Of a stretch of DNA of 64,000 nucleotides, positions 8,367-17,053 are shown piece after piece; the first letter of the stretch is position 1, and each line of letters begins with the position of its first letter. Source of the stretch: Eutrophocola sp964503965. Lineage in GTDB: Bacteria > Pseudomonadota > Gammaproteobacteria > Pseudomonadales > Pseudohongiellaceae. Under the pieces are notes generated by a model. It saw only the letters and a program-made list of their open reading frames with translations. It was not told the DNA's origin and searched no databases. The translations under genes were made by a program, and so were the position numbers. The DNA is taken from the NCBI GenBank assembly GCA_964503965.1, contig CAZDCK010000006.1:51366-115365 (forward strand), given 5' to 3'.

Positions 8367-8585
8367 TCAGTCAGTAAACCACTGATATCCACCGTACACT
8401 GCCAATCCAGCGACAGTAGCGGCAATTAAAGGACTTGCTCCAAATGCCGATACAGCAGCCATCGTTGCCCAACCAGAACCAAATGTTGCTTTAGAGATAG
8501 CCGCAGCAGCACTAAAAGCAATTACCGACTCTGTCGTTCCACCACCACTTACTTCATCCAACTCATCCAATGTCAGTTCTCTCAT
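8367..8585 (-). CDS. Double-glycine-leader (bacteriocin-like) small peptide
   Basis: This is a 72-residue peptide. MRELTLDELDEVSGG is a textbook double-glycine leader (L-x2-x-EL-x2-V-x-GG), with cleavage expected after Gly15. The remaining 57 residues are rich in Ala, Gly and Ser, hydrophobic, contain small-x3-small patterns (GLAVYGG) and end in YQWFTD. This resembles class II bacteriocins or microcins. A strong ribosome-binding site (GGAGG, 9 bases before ATG) supports expression. No peptidase-containing ABC exporter or immunity gene is recognisable nearby. The only likely partner is the adjacent rhomboid protease. Bacteriocin activity is not shown by the sequence. Confidence 0.72.
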   Translation of the reverse strand: MRELTLDELDEVSGGGTTESVIAFSAAAAISKATFGSGWATMAAVSAFGASPLIAATVAGLAVYGGYQWFTD

Positions 8586-8663
8586 CCTGAGACACCTCCG
8601 TGTTAACGTTTATGCAGAATTGCACTTACCGTTGTAGTACAACTTTGTCCCTTTTGCCAATCC

Positions 8664-9539
8664 CTAGGGCAGGCGATGCTGCCTGAAGAACTCCCAGATC
8701 AGCTCACTGGCATCCATGTTCTGCAATGCGCCACTGGAATCGGAACCGGGCCAGGTATGTCTCCCGCTCACGGTCTGGTAGAACTGAATCACAGCATCCG
8801 TATCACAGGAAGACCACATATATTTTGTAATACCTGAAGCTACCTGCACAGCCTCATTGGCCAGGGTACATCCATTGGCCTGACGCCACTTGTCCAGGGC
8901 GGTTTCTACCCCCATACGCCAGTAAGGACGAGAATCCCCACTCAAGTCATAATGATTGACCTGGTCATCAAGCGCATGAAAGGAAATGATCGAAATCGGG
9001 CGTTTCAAAGTGCAATCATCGGGGTATTGCAGACCAGCCACTGGTGCTGCGGCGGCCAGCACATCAGACAGTTCACACCCCAGGCGACTGCTTATGCGCG
9101 CTCCACCGGAAAATCCGGAAGCGTATATTCGGGAACGGTCAATCTCGACACGGCCGGCGATATCCTCAATCATGTCACGGACAAACTGCACATCATCCAC
9201 CCCGGTTTCCCCATTGGCATTCCAGCTGCGCTCCGTGACGGAATTGGTGAAGGCTCCAGCAGGAAACACGACGGCAAACCCATGGGCTTCAGCCAAAACA
9301 TCAAAATGACTGGTATCGATCTGGCTTTGTGGATATCCCCCTGAGCCATGAAAACTGAAAACCAGCGGCATAGCTCCGCCAGGTATGTCATCAGGAATAT
9401 AAAGCGTGTATTCCCTGTCTGCCCCGGCAGACACAAGTTGATGCCCGGAAAAGCCGGCCAATGCCATTCCGGGCACTAGCAGAACCCCCAGCAAGCCAGC
9501 CCACCTGCCTGACATAATCAGTTCACGAAATACCTTCAT
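8664..9539 (-). CDS. Secreted PHB depolymerase/feruloyl esterase-like alpha/beta hydrolase
   Basis: A 291-residue protein of the LpqC/esterase PHB depolymerase family. It has an oxyanion motif VFSFHGSGG, the nucleophile elbow ASGFSGGAR (G-x-S-x-G), a probable catalytic Asp in FHALDDQVNHY and His in SGRHTWPG. I set the start at ATG 9537-9539 because it follows a strong GGGGGAG ribosome-binding site and gives a clean signal peptide ending GMALA. The longer frame to 9692 has neither. The protein probably acts in the periplasm or outside the cell on short esters. It is antisense to the rnf genes and its 5' end faces rnfD. Confidence 0.82.
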   Translation of the reverse strand: MKVFRELIMSGRWAGLLGVLLVPGMALAGFSGHQLVSAGADREYTLYIPDDIPGGAMPLVFSFHGSGGYPQSQIDTSHFDVLAEAHGFAVVFPAGAFTNSVTERSWNANGETGVDDVQFVRDMIEDIAGRVEIDRSRIYASGFSGGARISSRLGCELSDVLAAAAPVAGLQYPDDCTLKRPISIISFHALDDQVNHYDLSGDSRPYWRMGVETALDKWRQANGCTLANEAVQVASGITKYMWSSCDTDAVIQFYQTVSGRHTWPGSDSSGALQNMDASELIWEFFRQHRLP

Positions 9540-9645
9540 TATTCTCCCCCCAGGATGAAAATAATTGCCTGATTGAGCCGATAATACTGGGAAATGCATG
9601 ACAGCCCAACCTATCAGAGCCCTTGCTACTTGAAGCAGGGTCAGC

Positions 9646-10698
9646 TTGCTGGCAACATGCCAGCGCATGAACCTGGCCACTCTGCTGTCCACATCCCGTC
9701 ACAGGACCCTGACTACCGCACAGATCATGCAACTGGTCATCGTCGCGGCTGTTCCGGGAATCATCGTCATGACCTGGGTTTTCGGGATTGGTGTACTGTT
9801 CAATATTGCCTGGTTAACTGCTGTAGCCCTGGCCATGGAAGCAGCTGCACTTGCCTGTCGCGGTAAAAACCTGCGTCGGGGGCTTGGCGATTACAGCGCC
9901 ATCGTGACAGCCCTGCTGCTCGCACTGTCCATGCCGCCTGCCTCCCCGTGGTGGCTGGGGGTAATCGGTATTTTCTTTGCCATTGTTGTCGCCAAGCAGT
10001 TGTATGGCGGTCTTGGTTACAACCCTTTCAACCCCGCCATGGCAGGTTACGCGGTACTGCTGATTTCATTCCCCGTGGAAATGACCCGCTGGTTACTCCC
10101 TGTCCAGATGAATGCTGCCCTGCCAGACCTGTCAGCGCTGTTGGCCCAGTTTACCGGAACATCACAGGAATCCATGGACGCTTATGTGGGAGCAACAGCA
10201 CTGGATCAGTTCAAACTGGAGCGAGGCGGTATGACGGTGGAGGAGTACTGGCAAGGAAATCCCCTGTATGGCACATTCTCCGGCACAGGCTGGGAGTGGA
10301 TCAACGCCGCCTTCCTCACCGGCGGTCTGTACATGCTCTACCGTAAAATAATCACCTGGCATATCCCGACAGCTATGCTGGCAAGTTTGTCCCTGTTTGC
10401 CCTCCTCTTTTATGACGGGGGCAGTTCCAACAGTGCCGGCTCTCCCCTGTTTCACCTGTTTGGGGGCGCTGCGATGATGGGGGCATTCTTCATTGCTACC
10501 GATCCAGTGTCAGGACCAGCCACGAACAGGGGAAAACTGATCTATGGTGGCCTGATTGGCTTTCTGGTCTACAGCATACGTGTCTGGGGTACGTACCCGG
10601 ATGGAGTCGCCTTTGCGGTTCTGCTTGCCAATTTCTGCGCACCCGCGATTGATCTTTTCTGGCGCAAACCCAGATCGGAAACAACTGATGCCGGATAA
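9646..10698 (+). CDS. rnfD: Electron transport complex subunit RnfD
   Basis: An integral membrane flavoprotein subunit of Rnf. The 350-residue protein contains GLGYNPFNPAMAGYAVLL and a YVGATALDQFK segment whose Thr is the expected covalent FMN site (the GAT motif). Several hydrophobic helices follow the family layout. The annotated start is TTG 9646 behind AGCAGGG. ATG 9667 is the alternative. In either case the N-terminus (STSRHRTLTTAQIM) replaces the usual SSPH motif. Upstream, the operon is interrupted by four antisense genes. Downstream, the gene overlaps rnfG by 11 bases. Confidence 0.92.
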   Translation: MLATCQRMNLATLLSTSRHRTLTTAQIMQLVIVAAVPGIIVMTWVFGIGVLFNIAWLTAVALAMEAAALACRGKNLRRGLGDYSAIVTALLLALSMPPASPWWLGVIGIFFAIVVAKQLYGGLGYNPFNPAMAGYAVLLISFPVEMTRWLLPVQMNAALPDLSALLAQFTGTSQESMDAYVGATALDQFKLERGGMTVEEYWQGNPLYGTFSGTGWEWINAAFLTGGLYMLYRKIITWHIPTAMLASLSLFALLFYDGGSSNSAGSPLFHLFGGAAMMGAFFIATDPVSGPATNRGKLIYGGLIGFLVYSIRVWGTYPDGVAFAVLLANFCAPAIDLFWRKPRSETTDAG

Positions 10699-11335
10699 CA
10701 CCTCCATCAGCAAAAGCACCATCGCCCTGTCCAGTATTTGCCTGCTGGCAGCCCTGGTGCTGGCTCTTGTCAATCTGGCCACCGCAGAGCGAATCCAGGA
10801 ACAGCAGCTTGCCATCGAACGCAAGGCACTATCGGCTGTCTTCCCGCCGGATCTCCATGACAATGACCTGCTGGAGTTTGCCTTTACCCTGTTACCGGGT
10901 GACAGGCGTTTTGAAGACTCTGAATTACTCGGGCTGACTTCAGAACGTTCCGCCTACCTGGCATACCACTCCGATACCTTTGCCGGTGCCATCCTTCCAG
11001 TGGAGGCTCATGATGGCTACTCCGGGGATATTGTCATATTGGTAGGCATTCTGGCCAACGGCCAGGTTGCAGGGGTACGTGTCCTTGAACACAGGGAAAC
11101 ACCCGGGCTTGGTGATAAAATTGATATAAGCATTTCTGACTGGATTCTTGGTTTTAATGGCAAGTCACTGGATAATCCTCCCCCGAACGGCTGGCAGGTA
11201 CTCAAGGACGGTGGCGAATTCGAGGGACTGGTCGGTGCCACAGTAACACCCAGGGCCGTGATCAATGGTCTGCGCAAGGCACTGATCTTCTTTGAACGCA
11301 ATTCACAACAACTCTTGACAATGGACACACGCTGA
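10688..11335 (+). CDS. rnfG: Electron transport complex subunit RnfG
   Basis: The periplasm-facing flavoprotein subunit. I chose ATG 10688 (215 residues, MPDNTSISKSTIALSS). It overlaps the end of rnfD by 11 bases and leads directly into the single N-terminal anchor helix (ALSSICLLAALVLALVNLA). Longer readings run into rnfD. The FMN-binding motif is FEGLVGATVTPRAVINGL, with the attachment Thr in GATVT. It is preceded by the family stretch VLEHRETPGLGDKI. It lies between rnfD and rnfE, as in the usual order. Confidence 0.92.
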   Translation: MPDNTSISKSTIALSSICLLAALVLALVNLATAERIQEQQLAIERKALSAVFPPDLHDNDLLEFAFTLLPGDRRFEDSELLGLTSERSAYLAYHSDTFAGAILPVEAHDGYSGDIVILVGILANGQVAGVRVLEHRETPGLGDKIDISISDWILGFNGKSLDNPPPNGWQVLKDGGEFEGLVGATVTPRAVINGLRKALIFFERNSQQLLTMDTR

Positions 11336-11337
11336 AT

Positions 11338-12033
11338 ATGCAGGACTCCATGAAAGACATCACCAGACAGGGACTGTGGGAAAATAATGCAGCACTGGTT
11401 CAGTTACTGGGTCTTTGCCCTCTGCTGGCAGTCAGTAATTCCGCTGTCAATGCACTGGGGCTGGGTCTTGCTACAATGCTGGTGCTTACCGGATCCAACG
11501 CGGCTGTCAGTCTCATTCGTGATTTCCTTAACCCAGCCATACGCTTACCTGTATTTGTCCTGATCATCGCATCCTTTACCACCTGCGCCGAATTATTGCT
11601 GCGCGCCTATGCCATCACCCTCTATCAGGCGCTGGGTATATTCATTCCACTGATTGTCACCAACTGTACTATCCTCGGCCGGGCTGAAAGCTTTGCCTCC
11701 AGAAATGCCTTGCTCCCCTCACTGGTAGATGGATGTATGACAGGACTGGGCTTTGCGGCTGTATTGCTGGTACTGGGCATGGCCAGGGAGCTTTTCGGAA
11801 CCGGCACTGTATTTGCCAACCTGAACCAGCTATTACCCTTTGTCGATAGCCAGGGACTCGTCTTATTCGATAATTACAAACCCTTCCTGCTGGCAATCCT
11901 GCCTCCCGGTGCCTTCCTGTTCATGGGACTGTTAATTGCACTCAAAAATATTCTCGACAGCAGAATCGCCAGACCGGAAGCAGAACCAGGCCCGGATATA
12001 CCCGGCAGCAAACGTGTAAGGGTTACCGGATGA
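11338..12033 (+). CDS. rnfE: Electron transport complex subunit RnfE (RsxE)
   Basis: A 231-residue integral membrane subunit and paralogue of RnfA. The conserved opening QGLWENNAALVQLLGLCPLLAVSNSAVNALGLG and the central NCTILGRAESFASRN match RsxE closely. It starts 3 bases after rnfG and overlaps nth by 4 bases (ATGA). All membrane subunits (A, D, G, E) are therefore intact in this locus, while RnfC is reduced to a tail fused to RnfB. Confidence 0.95.
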   Translation: MQDSMKDITRQGLWENNAALVQLLGLCPLLAVSNSAVNALGLGLATMLVLTGSNAAVSLIRDFLNPAIRLPVFVLIIASFTTCAELLLRAYAITLYQALGIFIPLIVTNCTILGRAESFASRNALLPSLVDGCMTGLGFAAVLLVLGMARELFGTGTVFANLNQLLPFVDSQGLVLFDNYKPFLLAILPPGAFLFMGLLIALKNILDSRIARPEAEPGPDIPGSKRVRVTG

Positions 12034-12665
12034 ATAAAACCAAACGTACAGAAATTTTTACCCGACTGCGTAACGAAAATCCGGCTCCTACTACAGAGCT
12101 GAAATTTACTTCAGACTTTGAACTACTGATCGCCGTCATGCTCTCAGCCCAGGCCACGGATGTCAGCGTCAACAGGGCCACGGAAAAGCTGTTTCCTGTG
12201 GCCAACACCCCGGAAGCCATTTGTGCCCTGGGCGAAGAAAAAGTCAGGGATTTCATCAAGACCATCGGACTTTTTAACACCAAGGCCAGGAACGTTATCA
12301 AAACATGCAAGATGCTGATGGATAAGCATGAGTCCCGGGTGCCAACAACCCGTGAAGCGTTGGAAGCCCTGCCCGGTGTCGGACGCAAGACAGCAAACGT
12401 GGTGCTGAATACGGCATTTCGTGAAAAAGCCATGGCCGTGGACACGCATATATTCCGGGTATCAAACAGGACAGGCATTGCTCCAGGTAAGAATGTCCTG
12501 GAAGTGGAAAAGAAGCTGATGAAGTTTGTGCCGGAAGAATTCCTGCTCGATGCCCATCACTGGCTCATTCTCCATGGACGCTATACCTGTATCGCCCGCA
12601 AACCGCGCTGTGGGTCATGTGTCATTTCCGACCTGTGCGAATACCGTAAAAAAGAACTCGACTAA
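12030..12665 (+). CDS. nth: Endonuclease III
   Basis: A DNA glycosylase/AP lyase for oxidised pyrimidines. The 211 residues include the helix-hairpin-helix LPGVGRKTANVVLNTAF with the catalytic Lys, the catalytic Asp in AVDTHIFRVSNRTG, and the C-terminal [4Fe-4S] loop with Cys-x6-Cys-x2-Cys-x5-Cys (CIARKPRCGSCVISDLC). Its position at the end of the rnf operon, overlapping rnfE by 4 bases, is the standard gammaproteobacterial arrangement. A bidirectional hairpin terminator follows. Confidence 0.97.
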   Translation: MNKTKRTEIFTRLRNENPAPTTELKFTSDFELLIAVMLSAQATDVSVNRATEKLFPVANTPEAICALGEEKVRDFIKTIGLFNTKARNVIKTCKMLMDKHESRVPTTREALEALPGVGRKTANVVLNTAFREKAMAVDTHIFRVSNRTGIAPGKNVLEVEKKLMKFVPEEFLLDAHHWLILHGRYTCIARKPRCGSCVISDLCEYRKKELD

Positions 12666-12676
12666 AATGCCTATGG

Positions 12677-12714
12677 AAAAAAAAGCCCCACCTGAGATAC
12701 AGGCAGGGCCTTTT
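12677..12714. terminator. Bidirectional terminator between nth and argG
   Basis: A hairpin flanked by A and T tracts: AAAAGCCCC-ACCTG, a loop of about 5 bases, then CAGGCAGGGCCTTTT. It sits between the convergent nth and argG ends and can serve both strands. Confidence 0.6.
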
Positions 12715-12736
12715 GACTGGCGGCCTGAACGTGAAT

Positions 12737-13948
12737 TCAGGATTTACGTTTTTTTGCTATCGTGCGTAAACGCAGGGCATTAAGTTTGATAAAGCCTTCA
12801 GCATCAAACTGGTTATAGGCACCGGCATCATCTTCAAAGGAAGCCACCATATCATCGTAGAGTGAATCCGCTGAATTCCTGCCTACAACAACGACATTAC
12901 CCTTGTAGAGTTTCAGGCGAATGGTGCCATTTACATATTCCTGGGTCTGGTCGATCAGGGCCTGCAGGGCTTCACGTTCTGGTGACCACCAGTATCCGTT
13001 ATAGATCAGGGCAGCATAACGTGGCATCAGCCCATCCTTGAGGTGGCCAGCTTCCCTATCCAGGGTGAGAGACTCCATAGCCCTGTGGGCCTTAAGGAGG
13101 ATAGTGCCTCCTGGCGTCTCGTAACATCCCCTGGCTTTCATGCCCACATAACGGTTTTCCACGATATCCGTACGCCCAATACCATTGGCGCCACCAATCC
13201 TGTTGAGTTGTTCGAGAATAGTTGCCGGTGACAGTTTTTCACCATTGATGGCAACCACATCCCCTTTGACAAATTCCAGATCAATATAGGTTGGCTCATC
13301 AGGGGCATTCTCGGGAGAAACTGACCACAACCACATGGACTCTTCAGGCTCGGCACCGGGATCTTCCAGGATGCCGCCCTCATAGGAGATATGCAGCAGG
13401 TTGGCATCCATGGAGTATGGGGATTCATTCCCACGCTTTTGCTCTACAGGAATATCATGATCGGCGCAGTAGGCCATCAGTTTTTCCCGTGAGTTCAGAT
13501 CCCACTCGCGCCAGGGGGCAATGACCTTGATGCCGGGACTAAGCGCATAGGCACCAAGTTCAAAACGCACCTGGTCGTTACCCTTGCCGGTAGCACCGTG
13601 CGATATGGCATCGGCGCCGGTTTCTGCGGCAATTTCCACAAGGCGCTTGGCAATCAGGGGGCGGGCAATCGACGTGCCAAGCAGATATTCACCTTCGTAT
13701 ATGGTGTTGGCCCGGAACATGGGAAAGACGAAGTCGCGGACGAATTCTTCGCGGATATCATCTATATAGATTTCCTTGACACCCAGGGCCTCGGCCTTGG
13801 CGCGGGCCGGCTCAACTTCCTTGCCCTGCCCCAGATCAGCAGTATAGGTCACTACTTCACACTGGTAGGTATCCATCAGCCATTTGACGATCACGGAAGT
13901 ATCCAGACCACCGGAATAGGCCAGTACGACTTTCTTGATATCCGACAT
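12737..13948 (-). CDS. argG: Argininosuccinate synthase
   Basis: Catalyses the ATP-dependent joining of citrulline and aspartate in arginine synthesis. The N-terminal PP-loop LAYSGGLDTSVIVKWL is intact, as are SHGATGKGNDQVRFELG and further substrate motifs. I chose ATG 13946-13948 (MSDIKKVVLAYSGG, 403 residues, the normal length) because it is preceded by GGAG at proper spacing. The upstream in-frame extension to 13999 is not conserved in the family. It works in the same pathway as argD and argF at 31-33 kb but is transcribed separately, divergent from pyrC. Confidence 0.97.
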   Translation of the reverse strand: MSDIKKVVLAYSGGLDTSVIVKWLMDTYQCEVVTYTADLGQGKEVEPARAKAEALGVKEIYIDDIREEFVRDFVFPMFRANTIYEGEYLLGTSIARPLIAKRLVEIAAETGADAISHGATGKGNDQVRFELGAYALSPGIKVIAPWREWDLNSREKLMAYCADHDIPVEQKRGNESPYSMDANLLHISYEGGILEDPGAEPEESMWLWSVSPENAPDEPTYIDLEFVKGDVVAINGEKLSPATILEQLNRIGGANGIGRTDIVENRYVGMKARGCYETPGGTILLKAHRAMESLTLDREAGHLKDGLMPRYAALIYNGYWWSPEREALQALIDQTQEYVNGTIRLKLYKGNVVVVGRNSADSLYDDMVASFEDDAGAYNQFDAEGFIKLNALRLRTIAKKRKS

Positions 13949-14235
13949 AATAATCTCCAGCTTGCAGCAGCCAGTCAATTCCTGGGCTTCTGCTGTCATG
14001 ATTTACGCAAAGTCCCGCCTGCTGAAGTTTCGCTGGCGGGTAAAAAGGGGCGGTATTGTACCTTCGCAGCGCGGCTTTTAGAAATAATTCTCCACCCGAC
14101 AGGACAAACAAGAACAAATTACTATATTGGATACAGAAGAACAGACTGTCAGTCCCACGATCAGTCCCTGTTCCTGATATACTTGCCCTCCGCAGGACTC
14201 CGCCCAACCCGACAAATTCGAGGACACGCTTTTCC

Positions 14236-15273
14236 ATGCAGGAAATCACACTGACCAGGCCCGATGACTGGCATCTGCACTTGCGCGACGGCGCTTTGCT
14301 TCCTGACACCGTACCCCACACTGCACGCTACATGGGGCGGGCCATTATCATGCCCAACCTGGTTCCTCCGGTTACCACCACGACAGAGGCTGTGGCCTAT
14401 CGTGAGCAAATTCTGCCCTGCATCCCCGAGGGTTCAAATTTCTCCCCCCTGATGACCCTGTACCTCACGGACAAAACCAGTCCCGAGGAAATCATGTCCG
14501 CCAAAGAAAGTGGATTGGTGTTCGGCGTAAAACTGTACCCTGCCGGCGCAACCACCAATTCCGATAAAGGCGTGACAGACATCATGCAAACCTACCCGGC
14601 GCTGGAAAAAATGGCTGAAGTAGGTATGCCCCTGCTTGTACATGGTGAGGTAACGCGTAGTGAGGTGGATATCTTCGATAGGGAAAAGACCTTTATCGAT
14701 GAAATCCTGGCCCCGTTGCATGTCCGCTTCCCAACACTCAAAATCGTGTTTGAGCATATCACTACCCGGGACGCCGCTGATTTTGTCCTGGCATCCGGCG
14801 AGAATATTGGTGCCACCATTACCCCCCAGCACCTGATGTTTAATCGCAACCATATGCTGGTGGGTGGTGTGAGACCACACTACTATTGCCTGCCTATTCT
14901 CAAGCGCCATGTTCACCAGCAGGCATTGCAGGATGCCGTGGCCAGTGGTTCACCCAGAATCTTCCTGGGCACTGATTCAGCACCACATACACAAAATAAC
15001 AAGGAAACTGCCTGTGGTTGTGCCGGATGCTTTTCCGCCCATGCCGCACTGGAGTTATATGCGGAGATATTCGAAGATCTTGGCATCATGGAAAAGCTTG
15101 AAGCCTTTGCCAGTTTCAACGGCCCGGATTTTTATGGCCTGCCCAGAAACACCGATAAAATCACACTGCGCAAGGAGCCCTGGAAGGTCCCTGAAAGCTA
15201 CTCCCTTGGTCACGAAATTCTGGTTCCCCTGAATGCCGGTACCGAGATGCGCTGGAAGGTGATCAATGACTGA
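14236..15273 (+). CDS. pyrC: Dihydroorotase, class II
   Basis: A zinc amidohydrolase that forms dihydroorotate in pyrimidine synthesis. The N-terminal metal motif is RPDDWHLHLRDG. The carboxylated Lys lies in FGVKLYPAGATTNS, further His ligands in LVHGE and FEHITT, and the catalytic Asp in FLGTDSAPH. The 345-residue length starting at MQEITLTRPDD equals E. coli PyrC, and GAGGA precedes this ATG. The longer frame to 14056 is not family-like. It overlaps rnt by 8 bases, so the two are likely cotranscribed. Confidence 0.97.
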   Translation: MQEITLTRPDDWHLHLRDGALLPDTVPHTARYMGRAIIMPNLVPPVTTTTEAVAYREQILPCIPEGSNFSPLMTLYLTDKTSPEEIMSAKESGLVFGVKLYPAGATTNSDKGVTDIMQTYPALEKMAEVGMPLLVHGEVTRSEVDIFDREKTFIDEILAPLHVRFPTLKIVFEHITTRDAADFVLASGENIGATITPQHLMFNRNHMLVGGVRPHYYCLPILKRHVHQQALQDAVASGSPRIFLGTDSAPHTQNNKETACGCAGCFSAHAALELYAEIFEDLGIMEKLEAFASFNGPDFYGLPRNTDKITLRKEPWKVPESYSLGHEILVPLNAGTEMRWKVIND

Positions 15274-15928
15274 AACAATCCAGGATCAGGAATCGGAACC
15301 ATCAGGCCTGGTTAAGCGTTTTCGGGGCTACCTGCCCATCGTCATTGATGTGGAATGCGGCGGTTTCAATAATCAGACAGATGCCATTCTGGAAATCGCT
15401 GCTGTCACTGTGGGTATGGATGAGCATGGTATTCTCGAACCCGAAGATACCTGGTTTTATCGTGTGGAACCTTTCCCCGGCGCAAACCTCGAAGACTCAG
15501 CCCTGAAATTTACCGGTATCGATCCTTTTCATCCCCTGCGCATCGCCCACAAGGAACCGGAGGTCTTCAGGGAAATGTTCAAAAATATTCGCAAGAAAAT
15601 GAAGTCTGAACATTGTACGCGGGCCATCCTTGTCGGGCACAACGCCCATTTTGACCAGGGCTTTGTTAATGCGGCAGCAGAGCGCAACAATCTCAAGCGC
15701 AACCCCTTTCATCCCTTCTCCAACCTGGATACGGCGTCACTGAGCGCACTGGCTTTTGGCCAGACCGTACTTTCCCGCGCCTGCGAATGCGCTGGCATTG
15801 ATTTCAACAATGAGGAAGCCCACTCTGCCCGCTATGATGCCGAGAAAACCGCAGAGCTTTTCTGCCACATCGTGAACCGTTGGCAGGAGCTCGGTGGCTG
15901 GCCCCTTGAGCATCAATCCCAAAAGTAG
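15266..15928 (+). CDS. rnt: Ribonuclease T
   Basis: A DEDDh 3'-5' exoribonuclease that trims tRNA and stable RNA 3' ends. The 220 residues contain the exo motifs: IVIDVECGGFN (first Asp and Glu), LVGHNAHFDQGFVNAA (second Asp) and the final HSARYDAEKTAELF (His and Asp). The length matches the family. The start overlaps the end of pyrC by 8 bases, which suggests translational coupling. Confidence 0.95.
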   Translation: MTETIQDQESEPSGLVKRFRGYLPIVIDVECGGFNNQTDAILEIAAVTVGMDEHGILEPEDTWFYRVEPFPGANLEDSALKFTGIDPFHPLRIAHKEPEVFREMFKNIRKKMKSEHCTRAILVGHNAHFDQGFVNAAAERNNLKRNPFHPFSNLDTASLSALAFGQTVLSRACECAGIDFNNEEAHSARYDAEKTAELFCHIVNRWQELGGWPLEHQSQK

Positions 15929-15935
15929 ATTTACT

Positions 15936-15953
15936 CTTTGACCTTGGTCAAAG
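15936..15953 (+). promoter_or_regulatory. FNR/DNR-type operator before the universal stress gene
   Basis: CTTTGACCTTGGTCAAAG is a perfect inverted repeat with a core TTGAC-N4-GTCAA. This matches the FNR/ANR/DNR family consensus TTGAY-N4-RTCAA. A TATATA-like -10 element lies at about 15971-15976, placing the box centre near -40, the class II activator position. The inference is that the downstream Usp gene is induced by low oxygen or nitric oxide. Confidence 0.6.
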
Positions 15954-16014
15954 TTCCTGGCCGCTATTGCTATATAGTGACAACTGTTACCGTAAATATA
16001 CACAGGAGTCAGTT

Positions 16015-16821
16015 ATGGCAGGTGCTAGAAAAGTTCTGGTTATTATCGAAGCAACACAGGAGCGACATCTTGCCCTTGAAAGAGCAGTGATCACTTCCGA
16101 GATCAAGGAGCCTGGCTCCCATGTACACCTGTTCATCAGTGTTGACAGTGAAAAAGCCAATCTTTCGGCAGACAACAAGACGCTCTACAGGGATGACCAG
16201 TGGCTCAAGTCCATCACTGACAAACTCGACCATACTGGTGCCAGTTATTCCTTCGAATTCTGTTGGTCCAATGAGTGGCAAAAAGCAGTACTCGCCAGTG
16301 CGCAGCATTTCCAGCCCGACCATATCTTCATGCCGGATCCACAGGGAGAAAAGCAATCCCTGTTCAGCAATCAGCAATGGGCATTGCTACGCACGTCAGT
16401 TGCCCCGGTCTCCATCATTCGCTCGGATGACATCAAGCCGCGCAAGAAACTGCTGGCCGCTGTGAATATCCAGAAACAGGATGACCCGGAATATGCTCGC
16501 CTTAACGAAAAAATTCTCAGTGAGGGCCTGAGTATTGCTGAACACTATGGTGCTGATTTCTATGTCATCAATGCCTACAAGGACAGCATGCACTTTCCGG
16601 ATCGACAGAGGATAATGAAATTATCCGGTCTTGAAACTGACCGGGTTCATGTGGAAGAAGGTGATCCCGCTACAGTTATTTCCAGGTATGCCGAACAGAT
16701 CGGTGCCGACACTGTACTTATCGGTACGATGGCAAGGCATGGCGCCAAGGCCCTGATGAAAGGCAACACGTCTGAAAGGGTCCTGAGCAAGCTTGACCTT
16801 GATGTCATAGCCTATTCCTGA
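16015..16821 (+). CDS. Tandem universal stress protein (UspA family)
   Basis: A 268-residue protein made of two Usp-like halves, as in UspE. The second half ends with the nucleotide-binding-type motif VLIGTMARHGAKALMKGNTSERVLSKL (G-x2-G-x9-G-S/T pattern). The first half is more diverged. ATG 16015 is chosen because CAGGAG precedes it, and the earlier Met at 15967 lies inside the predicted promoter. An FNR/DNR-like box sits 62 bases upstream of the start. A strong terminator follows. It probably acts in the cytosol in stress or anaerobic adaptation. The ligand is not known. Confidence 0.85.
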   Translation: MAGARKVLVIIEATQERHLALERAVITSEIKEPGSHVHLFISVDSEKANLSADNKTLYRDDQWLKSITDKLDHTGASYSFEFCWSNEWQKAVLASAQHFQPDHIFMPDPQGEKQSLFSNQQWALLRTSVAPVSIIRSDDIKPRKKLLAAVNIQKQDDPEYARLNEKILSEGLSIAEHYGADFYVINAYKDSMHFPDRQRIMKLSGLETDRVHVEEGDPATVISRYAEQIGADTVLIGTMARHGAKALMKGNTSERVLSKLDLDVIAYS

Positions 16822-16856
16822 GCAGCTCTATAACTGCAAAGTTTCAACCCCCTTCT

Positions 16857-16893
16857 AACCGGGTGTCGCATTCACTGCACACCCGGTTTTTTT
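16857..16893 (+). terminator. Rho-independent terminator after the Usp gene
   Basis: A stem AACCGGGTGT / ACACCCGGTT with a 12-base loop is followed by seven T. It is strong and well placed 36 bases after the stop. Nothing else was recognised in the 230-base gap before the next gene. Confidence 0.8.
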
Positions 16894-17053
16894 ATGGATC
16901 TTCACTGGCACGTCCGACGCTTTACGGTCTATTATTGACCCATGAATCCCTGTCGGGCAGAAGCCGTTCATCAATCAGGCTGACGAAATATACAAACAAT
17001 AATACAGTGGCCATGAATAGCGACAACAACAGGACCTACATCCTCAATTTAAA

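Noticed and set aside
9594..9692. N-terminal extension of the esterase frame past 9539
   Set aside because: It overlaps the rnfD start region and lacks a signal peptide. The strong ribosome-binding site and signal peptide support 9539.
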